Assembly: GCF_900111825.1 (NCBI RefSeq)
Contig: NZ_FOJM01000003.1
Coordinates: 186,001-250,000, forward strand
Length of the DNA: 64,000 bases
Direction of reading: 5' to 3'
From: Pedobacter suwonensis
GTDB lineage: Bacteria; Bacteroidota; Bacteroidia; Sphingobacteriales; Sphingobacteriaceae
The number at the start of each line of letters is the position of its first letter. Within the stretch, counting starts at the first letter, position 1. The notes beneath the pieces were generated by a model. It saw only the letters and a program-made list of their open reading frames with translations. It was not told the DNA's origin and made no database searches. A program made the translations under genes and the position numbers. Below are positions 17,784 to 25,845 of the stretch, piece by piece.

Positions 17784-18212
17784 GGTTTATAAATTCTATA
17801 CAGATAGAATGAAAAAGAATGACATTCCTTTAATCTATGTGGCGTCTATAAGTACCTTATTGATCTTTTTTAACGTATTCACCGTTTATTCATGGCTAAT
17901 TTATAGTGATTATTTTAACGATATAATCCCGAGCAAATATTACGTATTAATTCCCATAGCAATTATCTGACTATTAAACTTGTATTTTTTAGACGAGAAC
18001 TTTTCTTAGAATGCAACTTTACCAAAGATATGAAGGGAGGGCTATTGATCATTCTTTATATGGTGATTACAGCTGGATCGTTTATTATAGTTGCTAATTA
18101 CAATCGTGAAAAGCTACTTAAACACCAGCAAGAACATCCGGTAAAAGAGCAAGTTAAGCAAAGGTCATCATTGGAGGGAAAAATAAAAAAATGGAGGAAA
18201 GACACTTTTTAG
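17752..18212 (+). pseudogene. Three-helix immunity-like membrane protein, cassette 2 (broken)
   Basis: Starts MMRAYYYFLFRVYKFYTDRM, close to residue 225 onward of the fused cassette 1 protein. It runs through one transmembrane helix into PIAII, where an in-frame TGA (17968-17970) stands where a Trp would be expected. A second lesion, one missing T in a run of six (17985-17990), must be corrected to continue FFRRELFLECNFTKDMKGG, a helix LLIILYMVITAG and a basic tail ending WRKDTF (stop at 18212). The continuation frame alone is open from 18030. Two independent lesions argue for genuine decay rather than a read error. Confidence 0.65.
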
Positions 18213-18747
18213 TGTTCATGCTTAAATGTTCCCACCAACGAGCCCTGCCACACCAGCCGGGCTTTTTGTGGTGCGCCCGGCAGGGCGCATTTACTTGCTG
18301 CTTACCGGCTAATTGCTTTATCTGCGCTTAGTGTCTATGTCTTTAGTTGTCTATGTGCATATATAAATCTGGGCATAGATGTTTAGGTGATCTTCTGTTA
18401 AGCAAAAAAAGCGGGAGAAGACGGGGCTGTCAAGGGAACGTGGAATAAATGGGTTGTACGTAAAAGGCTGCGTGGGGTTATGCCGCGAAAGTCCCTTTAC
18501 TGCCCTAGCTTCGGGCTACCTTTGCGTAACAGATGATCGGCTTTATCAGGTGCGCAGGCCAGCTGGATATGCGCAGCATTGCTGCTTAACATAATGGCAT
18601 TATCGGACGGCAGTACAACAATAAGTTGTTCTGTTAAAACGTCCGGCGATGCGAACGGCCAACTCTTTTTTCTTTCAACTGAAGAAGCTCGATTGAAAAA
18701 ATAAAAATCAGTTGTGTACATTAGTACCTTATCATGCAAGACAGTAA
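18213..18747. other. Gene-poor spacer between cassettes 2 and 3
   Basis: No recognisable gene. A GC-rich hairpin lies at 18241-18286 (listed separately). Around 18328-18365 there are tgtctatgt-type runs. From 18410 to 18740 the base composition is richer in G and C than the cassettes; a minus-strand frame of 80 codons (18497-18739) is open but matches no family I recognise. It could be a fragment of an unrelated inserted gene. Confidence 0.4.
18241..18286 (+). terminator. GC-rich hairpin after cassette 2
   Basis: agccc/gggct (18241-18263) followed by five T can act as a terminator. The same bases can form alternative larger pairings: gccctgcc with ggcagggc (18242-18249, 18279-18286) and gccgggc with gcccggc (18256-18262, 18274-18280). 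Confidence 0.5.
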
Positions 18748-19265
18748 GCCGATGGCCGGAGCAGAGCGGAAATAAAAGGTGGTGAAATTGGACTAGCCTA
18801 TAAGAAAGCTAGTCAGAGAGAGGTGCTTCAAAGGACCTTAGGAAATGTAAATTCAAGTGTAGGAGCTTTTCTGTCGGAATAAGTGCCCAAAACGAGCTAA
18901 TGGATTTTGCTGTAAGAACAAATTTCAAATCTGCACGAAGCTGGAGTGAATTTAATGCATTGCGAGAGACACAAAAAGCATGGAGAATGACGAATGCTTT
19001 GGGTAAGGCAGGGACTAAAGTTCTGAGCGCAACAAAGGTTTTGGGTGTAACAGCATCGGTTGTTACCACTGGAATTACAGCAACAAGGGCGGGAATGTAT
19101 TATTATAATGGTGGTACTGATGCTTCCGTTGGAATAAAGGCCGGCATAGACATAGTGATGACCGGAGTTGGTTTTCTAAGTCCAATTGGGTTCGGTATTA
19201 GCGCAACCTATTTTATTCTTGATTCAGCAACCGGAGGTTTCGGTGGCTATGGAGCAATTAAATAA
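18748..19265 (+). pseudogene. Orphan Rhs tip, cassette 3, frameshifted
   Basis: A first frame opens after a stop at 18745 and reads through KGGEIGLAYKKASQREVLQR to VGAFLSE, then stops at about 18880. A second frame, open before its ATG at 18900, continues NELMDFAVRTNFKSARSW and the hydrophobic Gly-rich tip KVLGVTASVVTTGITATRAG and GVGFLSPIGFGISATYF, stopping at 19265. The last motif aligns with those in cassettes 1 and 2 (GF-x-x-P-x-G-x-G-x-S-x-x-YF). Just before the seam another frame reads MAGAERK, reminiscent of MAGDENSNQGG in cassette 4. No Rhs core is left here. The immunity-like gene starts 3 bp after the stop. Confidence 0.6.
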
Positions 19266-19267
19266 AA

Positions 19268-19672
19268 ATGAGAAAAAAAATCAATTACATTTATTATCGA
19301 TTTTACAGATTTCAGGTCTCCGTGGGAAATGGAGATGTTGCATTATCATTATCGCTTATATTTTTAAGCTTCTTGATTATGTTGAATTTTCTTACCGCTG
19401 GGTTTGTTTTATACGCTTTTTTCGGTGTCAAACTTCAATTCGGCAATCCCTTTATTGAAGGACCTCTACTTATTGGTATAATAACTATGGTTAATTATTT
19501 TCTCTTTGTTCATAAAAAAAAATATAAGGCAATCATTAAAACTTATAAGAATGAGACAAAAAACGAAATTAAAAAAGGAAACATCATGGTATTAATATAT
19601 ATATTGTTTTCATTTATTATGATAGGGGTTGGTTTCTGGTTAATGATTATGCGTAATAGGATGCTTTTATAA
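19268..19672 (+). CDS. Three-helix immunity-like membrane protein, cassette 3
   Basis: An intact 134-residue protein whose ATG lies 3 bp after the stop of the cassette 3 tip. It has a short basic N-terminus with YIYYRFYRF, then three transmembrane helices (about residues 24-52, 66-82 and 108-130) separated by a lysine-rich cytosolic loop (HKKKYKAIIKTYKNETKNEI). Length and layout equal residues 225-357 of the fused cassette 1 protein and the repaired cassette 2 protein. Position directly after a toxin tip and membrane location suggest it protects the producer against a membrane-acting toxin. No known immunity family was recognised. Confidence 0.65.
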   Translation: MRKKINYIYYRFYRFQVSVGNGDVALSLSLIFLSFLIMLNFLTAGFVLYAFFGVKLQFGNPFIEGPLLIGIITMVNYFLFVHKKKYKAIIKTYKNETKNEIKKGNIMVLIYILFSFIMIGVGFWLMIMRNRMLL

Positions 19673-19790
19673 TTAAAAGATAGTGCCAATCAGGAGATGG
19701 AAGCCAAGCTGCATTTTAAGCGTAATATTGCTATCAAGTAGCTGAAGCTCGAATAATTGTATTTTGAAAAAACTCAAAAACTCTTGCTGT

Positions 19791-20561
19791 GATGTCGAAT
19801 CGGCAGGTGGACTGGCGTAGATGCGCTGGGGGAAGTCGCTGTGCACTAGTCGCCATATACTTACGGAAAAAATAACCCGGTAAGGTTTATAGACCCAAGT
19901 GGGATGGCCGATAAAGACTCCAAAGGAGGACACAACTCGGATATGACATGGATGAGGGTTTATTTGGCTCCGGCAAGGACATATTCGGGAGAGATAAATA
20001 TGACAACAAATCTGGACAGTATATACCATCGTTTGAAAGAGGTGATATTGACTGGTCTCAATTAGCCAGAGCTTATGCGACACAATTCCGTCCACAAATG
20101 GCTGGGGATGAAAATTCCAATCAGGGGGGCTAAAATCAGATCCATCGTCATGGGTATTTACTACATCAAAAACTAATAGAAATGTTCAGACTGCAGGAGT
20201 AAGTGGAATTGATAAATGGTTTTTTGATGCGCGTTTTGTTAACTGGAATGATATTAAATTTAATTATGGCCATGTTACACTTCCCACGCTTTATTTTGAA
20301 TATCCGAAAATAACAAATATGTTTTTTAAAAAAAACGAAGTATTATCCGCAAAATTTGCCGCACTTATAATGGCTAAAGCTACAGATAGAGCAATAAAGC
20401 AAACAAGTGACTGGTTTTATGAACAAGAAAACCCTGGTGTATGGGACACGAAGATACAATTTTTGAAATATCTAACGGAACAGGTATTAAGAGACGGTGG
20501 GCGCGTCACAAGTATGCCAAATTATACACCAGTTATTGTTACACCTTATCGAAGATTATAA
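19791..20561 (+). pseudogene. Rhs core end plus toxin tip, cassette 4 (several lesions)
   Basis: The core remnant is the best preserved in the array: IGRWTGVDALGE (19799-19834), then after an in-frame TAG (19847-19849) SPYTYGKNNPVRFIDPSGM, the standard end of an Rhs core. A frameshift near 19940 leads to MDEGLFGSGKDIFGRDKYD and on to FRPQMAGDENSNQGG, which stops at 20133. The seam has six G (20124-20129); one more G would join it to a tip frame of about 145 codons: LKSDPSSWVFTTSKTNRNV ... FAALIMAKATDRAIKQTSDW ... VIVTPYRRL, stop at 20561. This tip is charged and soluble, unlike the hydrophobic tips of cassettes 1-3, and matches no toxin family I recognise. Confidence 0.7.
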
Positions 20562-20569
20562 TGTAAAAT

Positions 20570-20983
20570 ATGAAACAAATACCTTATTTCCTATCTCTAT
20601 TAAAGAGCAATGTGCTTCTTTGGACAATAATTACAACTAATAGCTTAACTAGCATCAATTTAGAGGGTACAAACCATGGGTACTGGTCAACACAATGTTT
20701 AGAGTTTAGAGATTATCCTTTGAACAAAAATGAGAAATTTAAAAGTGTCAGAATAACAGATAATGAATCTTTCATGATGTTTGATTTCTATACAGATAGT
20801 GATCAATACCTACAGCATTCAAATTATTATTTTGGACCAGCTTTAAAGGATCAAGAGACTTCAGCTGTTAAACGTTTCGAAAAATTTGATATAGGGTTAG
20901 ATAAACCTATTGATATGGAGATTATAAATTATGGGAAAGGATATGGGACGGTTATTAGCATAACTGTTTATAAAGAAAAATAA
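20570..20983 (+). CDS. Putative immunity protein, cassette 4
   Basis: A 137-residue protein starting 8 bp after the stop of the cassette 4 tip. A hydrophobic N-terminal stretch with SLLKSNVLLWTIITTNSL could be an uncleaved anchor or signal sequence. The rest is beta-rich (FKSVRITDNESFMMFDFYTD, then IDMEIINYGKGYGTVISITV). It differs from the three-helix proteins of the other cassettes, in line with the different tip. Its role as the cognate immunity protein is inferred only from position; no family was recognised. Confidence 0.55.
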   Translation: MKQIPYFLSLLKSNVLLWTIITTNSLTSINLEGTNHGYWSTQCLEFRDYPLNKNEKFKSVRITDNESFMMFDFYTDSDQYLQHSNYYFGPALKDQETSAVKRFEKFDIGLDKPIDMEIINYGKGYGTVISITVYKEK

Positions 20984-21133
20984 AGAAATCTCTAATTGGC
21001 TCAAAACAAATGTGATATATACATCAAGGTAGTGTGGTCGATAAGAATCGATGTTAAGTTATTCTAACGATGAAATGAACTTCTAAACAATCCAGAATTA
21101 AGACTAACAGAATCTTTTTCAATTAAATTGCCA

Positions 21134-21168
21134 AAAAAGCGCTTAACAAAATTTGTTTGGCGCTTTTT
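21134..21168. terminator. Bidirectional terminator between convergent units
   Basis: aaaaagcgc and gcgcttttt form the outer stem, with aacaaa/tttgtt as an inner stem, giving T runs on both strands. It closes the cassette array on the plus strand and the 24916-21192 genes on the minus strand. Confidence 0.85.
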
Positions 21169-21191
21169 AATATTAAGTTTTGTATAACGAA

Positions 21192-21629
21192 CTAATAAGT
21201 TTCGCTATCTGGTGGAATCCCATAGTCTATAAATTTCTTTTGTTTTTTCTCTTTCCTTTTACCAAACCAGCCTTTAACGGAATTAAAAATTGCCGATAAA
21301 TGTTCCGCATCAAGCGATTTACCAACCTTACCAGATACGAATCCCACAGCTGCCTTAGTTAAAAAACCAGCACCTCTGAATAGGGTTTTATTCATCACCA
21401 TAGGTAAAAGCAATGACATTGCTGTACCGCTTATATTTAATTTTTCATCGGCTTTGAACAGGTTATTAGGCGTTGCATATTTCTTTATCAATGCACTAAG
21501 TGTAAATTGTTTAAAGAAAGTTTTGGTATCTGTTTTAAGCATATTTTGCTTAAGCGTATACTCCACCTTAAGTTCTAATTTTCTGGCCTGCAAGTCTTCC
21601 AGGTTACGGATGTCTTTATAACTTCTCAT
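21192..21629 (-). CDS. Conserved hypothetical protein following a holin-like gene
   Basis: 145 residues counted from the ATG at 21629. That start is preferred to an upstream TTG because taaggagg, an unusually good Shine-Dalgarno sequence for this phylum, lies just before it. The N-terminal half is a charged helix (DLQARKLELKVEYTLKQNML); the middle (SGTAMSLLLPMVMNKTLF and GFLTKAAVGFVSGKVG) is hydrophobic; the C-terminus is highly basic (FGKRKEKKQKKF). It overlaps the holin-like gene by 14 bp. Such triplets with YtxH and holin-III-like genes are common in this group. Function is unknown, envelope-related by context. Confidence 0.7.
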   Translation of the reverse strand: MRSYKDIRNLEDLQARKLELKVEYTLKQNMLKTDTKTFFKQFTLSALIKKYATPNNLFKADEKLNISGTAMSLLLPMVMNKTLFRGAGFLTKAAVGFVSGKVGKSLDAEHLSAIFNSVKGWFGKRKEKKQKKFIDYGIPPDSETY

Positions 21630-21993
21630 CTTCCTCCTTATCTGCAAGTTTATCAAAATATTTCCTGATCGCTATATTGATAATGGCTTTTTCAATGTAT
21701 TTATCTTTCGTTAAATAAACAATAACGGCCAGTAAAATATAGAATAGGGAAACACAGCCAAAACCTCCTGCATAACTGCCCAAAAGGTCGGATACGTATA
21801 GTGCCAATGTTACAGAGCCAAATAAAAAGGCCAAAATAAAGCAAACGATAACAGTAGTACTGGTTACCAGATCAGCAAAAATTTTCGACGCTTTTTCTAC
21901 AATATAAAGTCTGGTATACTCAACCCTGGCATCTAAAAAGCCTTTGGCGTCATCTATCAGATCTTCAATACTTTTATCTTTATTCTCTTGCAT
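21616..21993 (-). CDS. Putative holin-superfamily-III-like membrane protein (PF07332 type)
   Basis: 125 residues: an amphipathic N-terminal helix (IEDLIDDAKGFLDARVEYTR), two transmembrane helices forming a hairpin (about 42-66 and 74-96) and a charged C-terminus (YFDKLADKEEDEKL). This is the layout of the chromosomal 'phage holin family' proteins. Despite the name these are usually not phage-borne; no phage gene is nearby. It is sandwiched between the YtxH gene (53 bp gap) and a hypothetical gene it overlaps. Confidence 0.8.
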   Translation of the reverse strand: MQENKDKSIEDLIDDAKGFLDARVEYTRLYIVEKASKIFADLVTSTTVIVCFILAFLFGSVTLALYVSDLLGSYAGGFGCVSLFYILLAVIVYLTKDKYIEKAIINIAIRKYFDKLADKEEDEKL

Positions 21994-22045
21994 AGTTCAG
22001 ATGAGATTTAGCCGGGTAAAAACCCGGCTATGCAATATTTATTTA

Positions 22046-22312
22046 TTATGCGTGCTCTACGTCGTCGCTATATTCTTCTTCTACGCTTCTCAATTTAGTT
22101 TTAATCGAGTCTACTACTTTATCTTTCAGGCTAGCCAGATTATTAATCTCATCTGCAGCTTTATCTTTGATAGAATCGCCAAGATCTTTCAATGACTGGC
22201 TAAGTTTATCACGGGTTTCATCACCTTTATCTGGTGCGAACAAAATTCCTAGAGCTGCACCGGCAGCTAAGCCAGCTAAAAGCGCAACTACAACTTTTGA
22301 GTTATCATTCAT
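22046..22312 (-). CDS. YtxH domain protein
   Basis: 88 residues. The N-terminal glycine-rich membrane segment VVVALLAGLAAGAALGILFAP followed by DKGDETRDKLSQSLKDL is diagnostic of the YtxH (gas-vesicle GvpP-like) family, and the rest is an amphipathic coiled-coil-like helix. Family members are small, often stress-induced, envelope-attached proteins of unclear function. It heads a cluster with two other small envelope genes. Confidence 0.9.
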   Translation of the reverse strand: MNDNSKVVVALLAGLAAGAALGILFAPDKGDETRDKLSQSLKDLGDSIKDKAADEINNLASLKDKVVDSIKTKLRSVEEEYSDDVEHA

Positions 22313-22383
22313 AATTAATTATTTTAAGGGTTTAACAATGATGTACGATATAAAACTACTACATTATTTATTGTTAAGCTATA

Positions 22384-23433
22384 TTATAACTCGCTATGCT
22401 CATTATTTGTTTTAATTCTTTCCAATCTTTCTGAAGCAAGCGTGCTGGTTTCATAAATCTTAACCAGCAGTATAAAATAAGATAATAGTAGCGGACCAAA
22501 AACAAGGCCCAGTATTCCGAATAAAGGTATACCAATAATTACGCCAATTACTGTTATTATAGGATGAATATTGCCAACTTTTTTTGCAATCATAAACCGC
22601 AGCACATTATCGATATTGATAATGACTACAAAACCGAAAACAAGCATCGCCCAACCTGCAAAATTATTTCCATTTGCGATCTGTAAGATCGCAGCGGGCA
22701 CAAAAACAACAGGAGGTCCTAAAACAGGTACAAAGGAAATAAAAGTTGTAATTACACCCCAAAACATCGGGTCTTTATAACCCAAAACATAAAAAGACAG
22801 GCTTACCAGTGAGCCTTGAACAAGACAGATTAATCCCTGGCCCAATACATTCGCATAGGTGGTATTTCTCATTTCATCGCCAAAACGAAGCGCGTTTTGT
22901 TCCCTAAATGGGGCATATTTTATCAGGGAAAACTCGAATCTTTCCCGCTCAATCAGCATAAAGTAGAGTAAGAAGTAAACGACCAACAAGCTTAACACAA
23001 TATTTACTGCACTTGACAGTAAAGAAGGAAAAAGGTCGGTAGCCCAATTGCCTAAGCGGTTTAAACCTTCCTGAATAAGACCCTGGTTAATTTTAAACGG
23101 AATGAGGTGCTGTAGTTTAATCAGTAAATTCCTGAAAAAAACCTCATTATTCTTCAATTCTGAAATTTTACTGATCACCATGCTGCTTAACGCATAAAAA
23201 GGCATCACAATAAGTATAATGGAAATGACAATGAGGAAAATAGCCGTTACTCTTTTGTTCCACCCCCTGTGTTCAGCCAAATGGATATAGGCTGGCCTCA
23301 TGATCGTATATAACACCAAAGTACTTAAAATTGCACCAAAGATACTCTGCAGCGAATACGCAATTAACACCCCAAGCGCAATAATAATAACCAGGTTGAT
23401 GTTATTTCGTTGCTTATAAGAAAATACTGACAT
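22384..23433 (-). CDS. AI-2E family transporter (PerM/YdiK-like)
   Basis: A 349-residue inner-membrane protein with about eight helices. The N-terminal pair of hydrophobic segments, a long soluble loop (ISELKNNEVFFRNLLIKLQH) and the C-terminal block PVLGPPVVFVPAAI ... GNIHPIITVIGVIIGIPLFG are typical of this family. Only some members export autoinducer-2; others act in Na+/H+ exchange, so the substrate is open. The gap to YtxH is 71 bp, same strand. Confidence 0.9.
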   Translation of the reverse strand: MSVFSYKQRNNINLVIIIALGVLIAYSLQSIFGAILSTLVLYTIMRPAYIHLAEHRGWNKRVTAIFLIVISIILIVMPFYALSSMVISKISELKNNEVFFRNLLIKLQHLIPFKINQGLIQEGLNRLGNWATDLFPSLLSSAVNIVLSLLVVYFLLYFMLIERERFEFSLIKYAPFREQNALRFGDEMRNTTYANVLGQGLICLVQGSLVSLSFYVLGYKDPMFWGVITTFISFVPVLGPPVVFVPAAILQIANGNNFAGWAMLVFGFVVIINIDNVLRFMIAKKVGNIHPIITVIGVIIGIPLFGILGLVFGPLLLSYFILLVKIYETSTLASERLERIKTNNEHSEL

Positions 23434-23497
23434 TTTTAGACAATAAGGTTATTCTTTAAATCCTAAAATAGCCGGTTTTGTTTTCCCGATTTAAGAT

Positions 23498-24916
23498 TTA
23501 TATTCCTTTTTCAGGATCAATAAATTTGATTTTATTATAAAGTGTTTTTCTGTCGATATTCAAGATTTTTGCAGCCTTGGTTTTGTTAAAATTAACCGTC
23601 CTCAATACTTCTAAAATAGTATGATATTCAGCTTCTTTAGCCGCATGGCGTAAATTGACAGACGAATCGTGATTTGACCTATGCGGAAAAAGTGCGGCTT
23701 TTTTTTCACCCGGTTTCTTCGGGTAATCAGCCATCCCAAATTCCAATGGCAAAACATGCGGCTCAATCCAGTCGCCATCAGTTAATAAGGCAACGCGCCT
23801 GATCACGTTCTTCAGCTCGCGTACGTTACCAGGCCAGTTGTATGCCAATAAACACTGCTTCACTTCATCAGAAAAGCCTTTGATTTCTTTATTCAGTTCC
23901 TGGTTTGCTGTCGCCAAAAAGTGTTCGGCAAAAATCAGGATATCCTGGTCACGATCTTTCAATGCCGGCACGTGTATCGAAAATTCATCAAATCGGTGAT
24001 ATAAATCTTCCCTAAATGCACCCTTCTCGATCGCTTCCTTTAAATTTTCATTGGTAGCTACAATAAGCCGTACATCCACATCAATCTCCTTTGTACTGCC
24101 AATCCGCTTTATTTTCCGTTCCTGCACCGCCCTGAGCAAGGTTGCCTGAATTTCGTACGACAAATTACCGACCTCATCAAGAAATAATGTACCACCATTA
24201 GCTTGTTCAAAATGACCAATTTTAGTAAAGGCAGCACCAGTAAATGCTCCTTTTTCATGTCCAAAAAATTCACTGGCCGCTAAATCTTTGGTTAACGAAC
24301 CACAATCCATGGCAATGAAAGGCTGTTCACGACGAGAACTATTTAAATGAATGGTTTTGGCCACACATTCTTTTCCCGTTCCACTTTTCCCCGTTAAAAT
24401 AACGGTATAACCTGTTGGTGCAATGAGCTGGATCTGTTTCAGCAAGAACGCTGAAGCTGCACTCTCGCCATTAATGTACTCCTGACAATTAAACCGATCA
24501 GAAACAACCTTGCATCCGGCATGGTCGAAATGTTTAATAGATCTTAATTCGCCCTGCGCTTCCAGGGCCTTATTAATGGTATTTAAAATTTCATCCGTGT
24601 AAAGCGGTTTCTCAATATAATCGAAAGCCCCAAGTTTGATCAATTCTACAGCAAGCTTAATATCTGAATAGCCCGTAATAATAATCACACTGGTATGTGG
24701 ATAGTGCTCTTTAATGTAGATTAAAATTTCCTTCCCATCTGTATCATCTAAACGATAATCACACAATACCAGATCGAACCGCTCTTTTCCAAGCACCTGC
24801 ATCACCTTTTTACCGCTTGTTACATTCGAAACTTCAAATCCTTTTTTGGTTAAAAATCTGGAGAGCAATAAGCCGATGCTAATTTCATCGTCAACAATGA
24901 GTATCTTCTTTTTCAT
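23498..24916 (-). CDS. Sigma-54-dependent response regulator (NtrC/AtoC type)
   Basis: 472 residues in three domains. Residues 4-118 are a receiver with the phospho-acceptor Asp in [10 protein letters not shown] and a conserved K in YIEKPLY. About 150-385 is an AAA+ ATPase with Walker A GKSGTGKE (usually GESGTGKE), the sigma-54 contact loop GAFTGA and Walker B LFLDEVG. About 430-468 is a Fis-type helix-turn-helix ([20 protein letters not shown]). It activates sigma-54 promoters on phosphorylation. No histidine kinase is adjacent, so it is an orphan in this window. Targets may include the neighbouring envelope genes, but no -24/-12 site was established. Confidence 0.95.
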   Translation of the reverse strand: MKKKILIVDDEISIGLLLSRFLTKKGFEVSNVTSGKKVMQVLGKERFDLVLCDYRLDDTDGKEILIYIKEHYPHTSVIIITGYSDIKLAVELIKLGAFDYIEKPLYTDEILNTINKALEAQGELRSIKHFDHAGCKVVSDRFNCQEYINGESAASAFLLKQIQLIAPTGYTVILTGKSGTGKECVAKTIHLNSSRREQPFIAMDCGSLTKDLAASEFFGHEKGAFTGAAFTKIGHFEQANGGTLFLDEVGNLSYEIQATLLRAVQERKIKRIGSTKEIDVDVRLIVATNENLKEAIEKGAFREDLYHRFDEFSIHVPALKDRDQDILIFAEHFLATANQELNKEIKGFSDEVKQCLLAYNWPGNVRELKNVIRRVALLTDGDWIEPHVLPLEFGMADYPKKPGEKKAALFPHRSNHDSSVNLRHAAKEAEYHTILEVLRTVNFNKTKAAKILNIDRKTLYNKIKFIDPEKGI

Positions 24917-25062
24917 GAGCAGCGTTGTTATCCTAAAAACCCATATACATCGACAACATATAGAGTTAATAATTAAATAACATAGTTACTCAAAAAAATT
25001 TGCATTGAAAAGGATTTGCAACATTTTTGTTATACAAACATCAGATTAATACTACACTAATC

Positions 25063-25842
25063 TTATTTTCCGGAAAAGTTTGGTTTTCTCTTTTCAACAA
25101 ATGCAGATACCCCTTCTTTAAAATCGGCCGTTTCGAAACATTTCCCAAACGCCTCAATTTCGGTAGCATAGCCATTATTATTATTCACCGCTGCGATGAC
25201 AGCTTTTATGGCAGCCGAAACAGCCAATGGCGCACGTTGCTTGATCAAATTCAATATTTCTTCGGCCTTGCTTATCAGATCAGGCTGCGGAACCACATAA
25301 TTTACCAGGCCTATTTTTTCTGCCGCCGGAGCCGTAATCATGCTTGCAGTTGTAATCATTTCTATCGCTTTACCTTTTCCAACCAATTGGGTAAGACGCT
25401 GCGTACCTCCATAACCCGGAATCAATCCTAAAGTAACTTCCGGCAAACCCAACTTTGCATGGTCTGCCACAATACGCATGTGGCAGGCCATAGCCAACTC
25501 CAATCCGCCACCTAAAGCAAAGCCATTAATTGCGGCAATAAATGGCTTTGGAGAGTTTTCAATAGCATTAAAAACCTGATTTTGACCAATTTTGGCTAAA
25601 TCTTCTCCCTGCTTACCGTTATAATCAGAAAACTCTTTAATATCGGCTCCTGCAACGAAGGCCTTTTCACCCGCGCCTGTTAAAATAACCCCTCTTACCT
25701 CATCCGTTTTATCTGCATAGGCAATTACATCTGCAAGTTCTGCCAACGTATCTTTATTTAAAGCATTTAGTGCCTTTTCCCTATTTATCGTAACGTATAA
25801 AATGTTTTCCTTTAGTTCTGAAATTAAATTCTGATATGCCAT
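25063..25842 (-). CDS. Enoyl-CoA hydratase/isomerase (crotonase) family protein
   Basis: 259 residues covering the whole crotonase fold. AGADIKEFSDY supplies the CoA-binding and oxyanion-hole region, FALGGGLELAMACHMRI the second oxyanion-hole glycines, and LPEVTLGLIPGYGGTQRL carries the catalytic Glu of hydratases; a second Glu is expected in the preceding GGGLELAMAC. It should hydrate trans-2-enoyl-CoA to 3-hydroxyacyl-CoA. It follows the B12-binding gene by 3 bp on the same strand, so both are one transcript, perhaps linking fatty or branched-chain acid breakdown with methylmalonyl-CoA chemistry. Confidence 0.92.
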   Translation of the reverse strand: MAYQNLISELKENILYVTINREKALNALNKDTLAELADVIAYADKTDEVRGVILTGAGEKAFVAGADIKEFSDYNGKQGEDLAKIGQNQVFNAIENSPKPFIAAINGFALGGGLELAMACHMRIVADHAKLGLPEVTLGLIPGYGGTQRLTQLVGKGKAIEMITTASMITAPAAEKIGLVNYVVPQPDLISKAEEILNLIKQRAPLAVSAAIKAVIAAVNNNNGYATEIEAFGKCFETADFKEGVSAFVEKRKPNFSGK

Positions 25843-25845
25843 AGC

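Noticed and set aside
18497..18739. Minus-strand ORF of 80 codons
   Set aside because: Open but short, no start context and no recognisable motif; kept only as part of the spacer description.
19673..20095. Minus-strand ORF of 140 codons
   Set aside because: It lies opposite the Rhs core/tip fragment of cassette 4, whose plus-strand frames match known Rhs motifs; no family resemblance on the minus strand.
21616..22312. Prophage remnant suggested by the holin-like protein
   Set aside because: No other phage gene is nearby; such holin-III-like proteins are ordinary chromosomal genes in this group.
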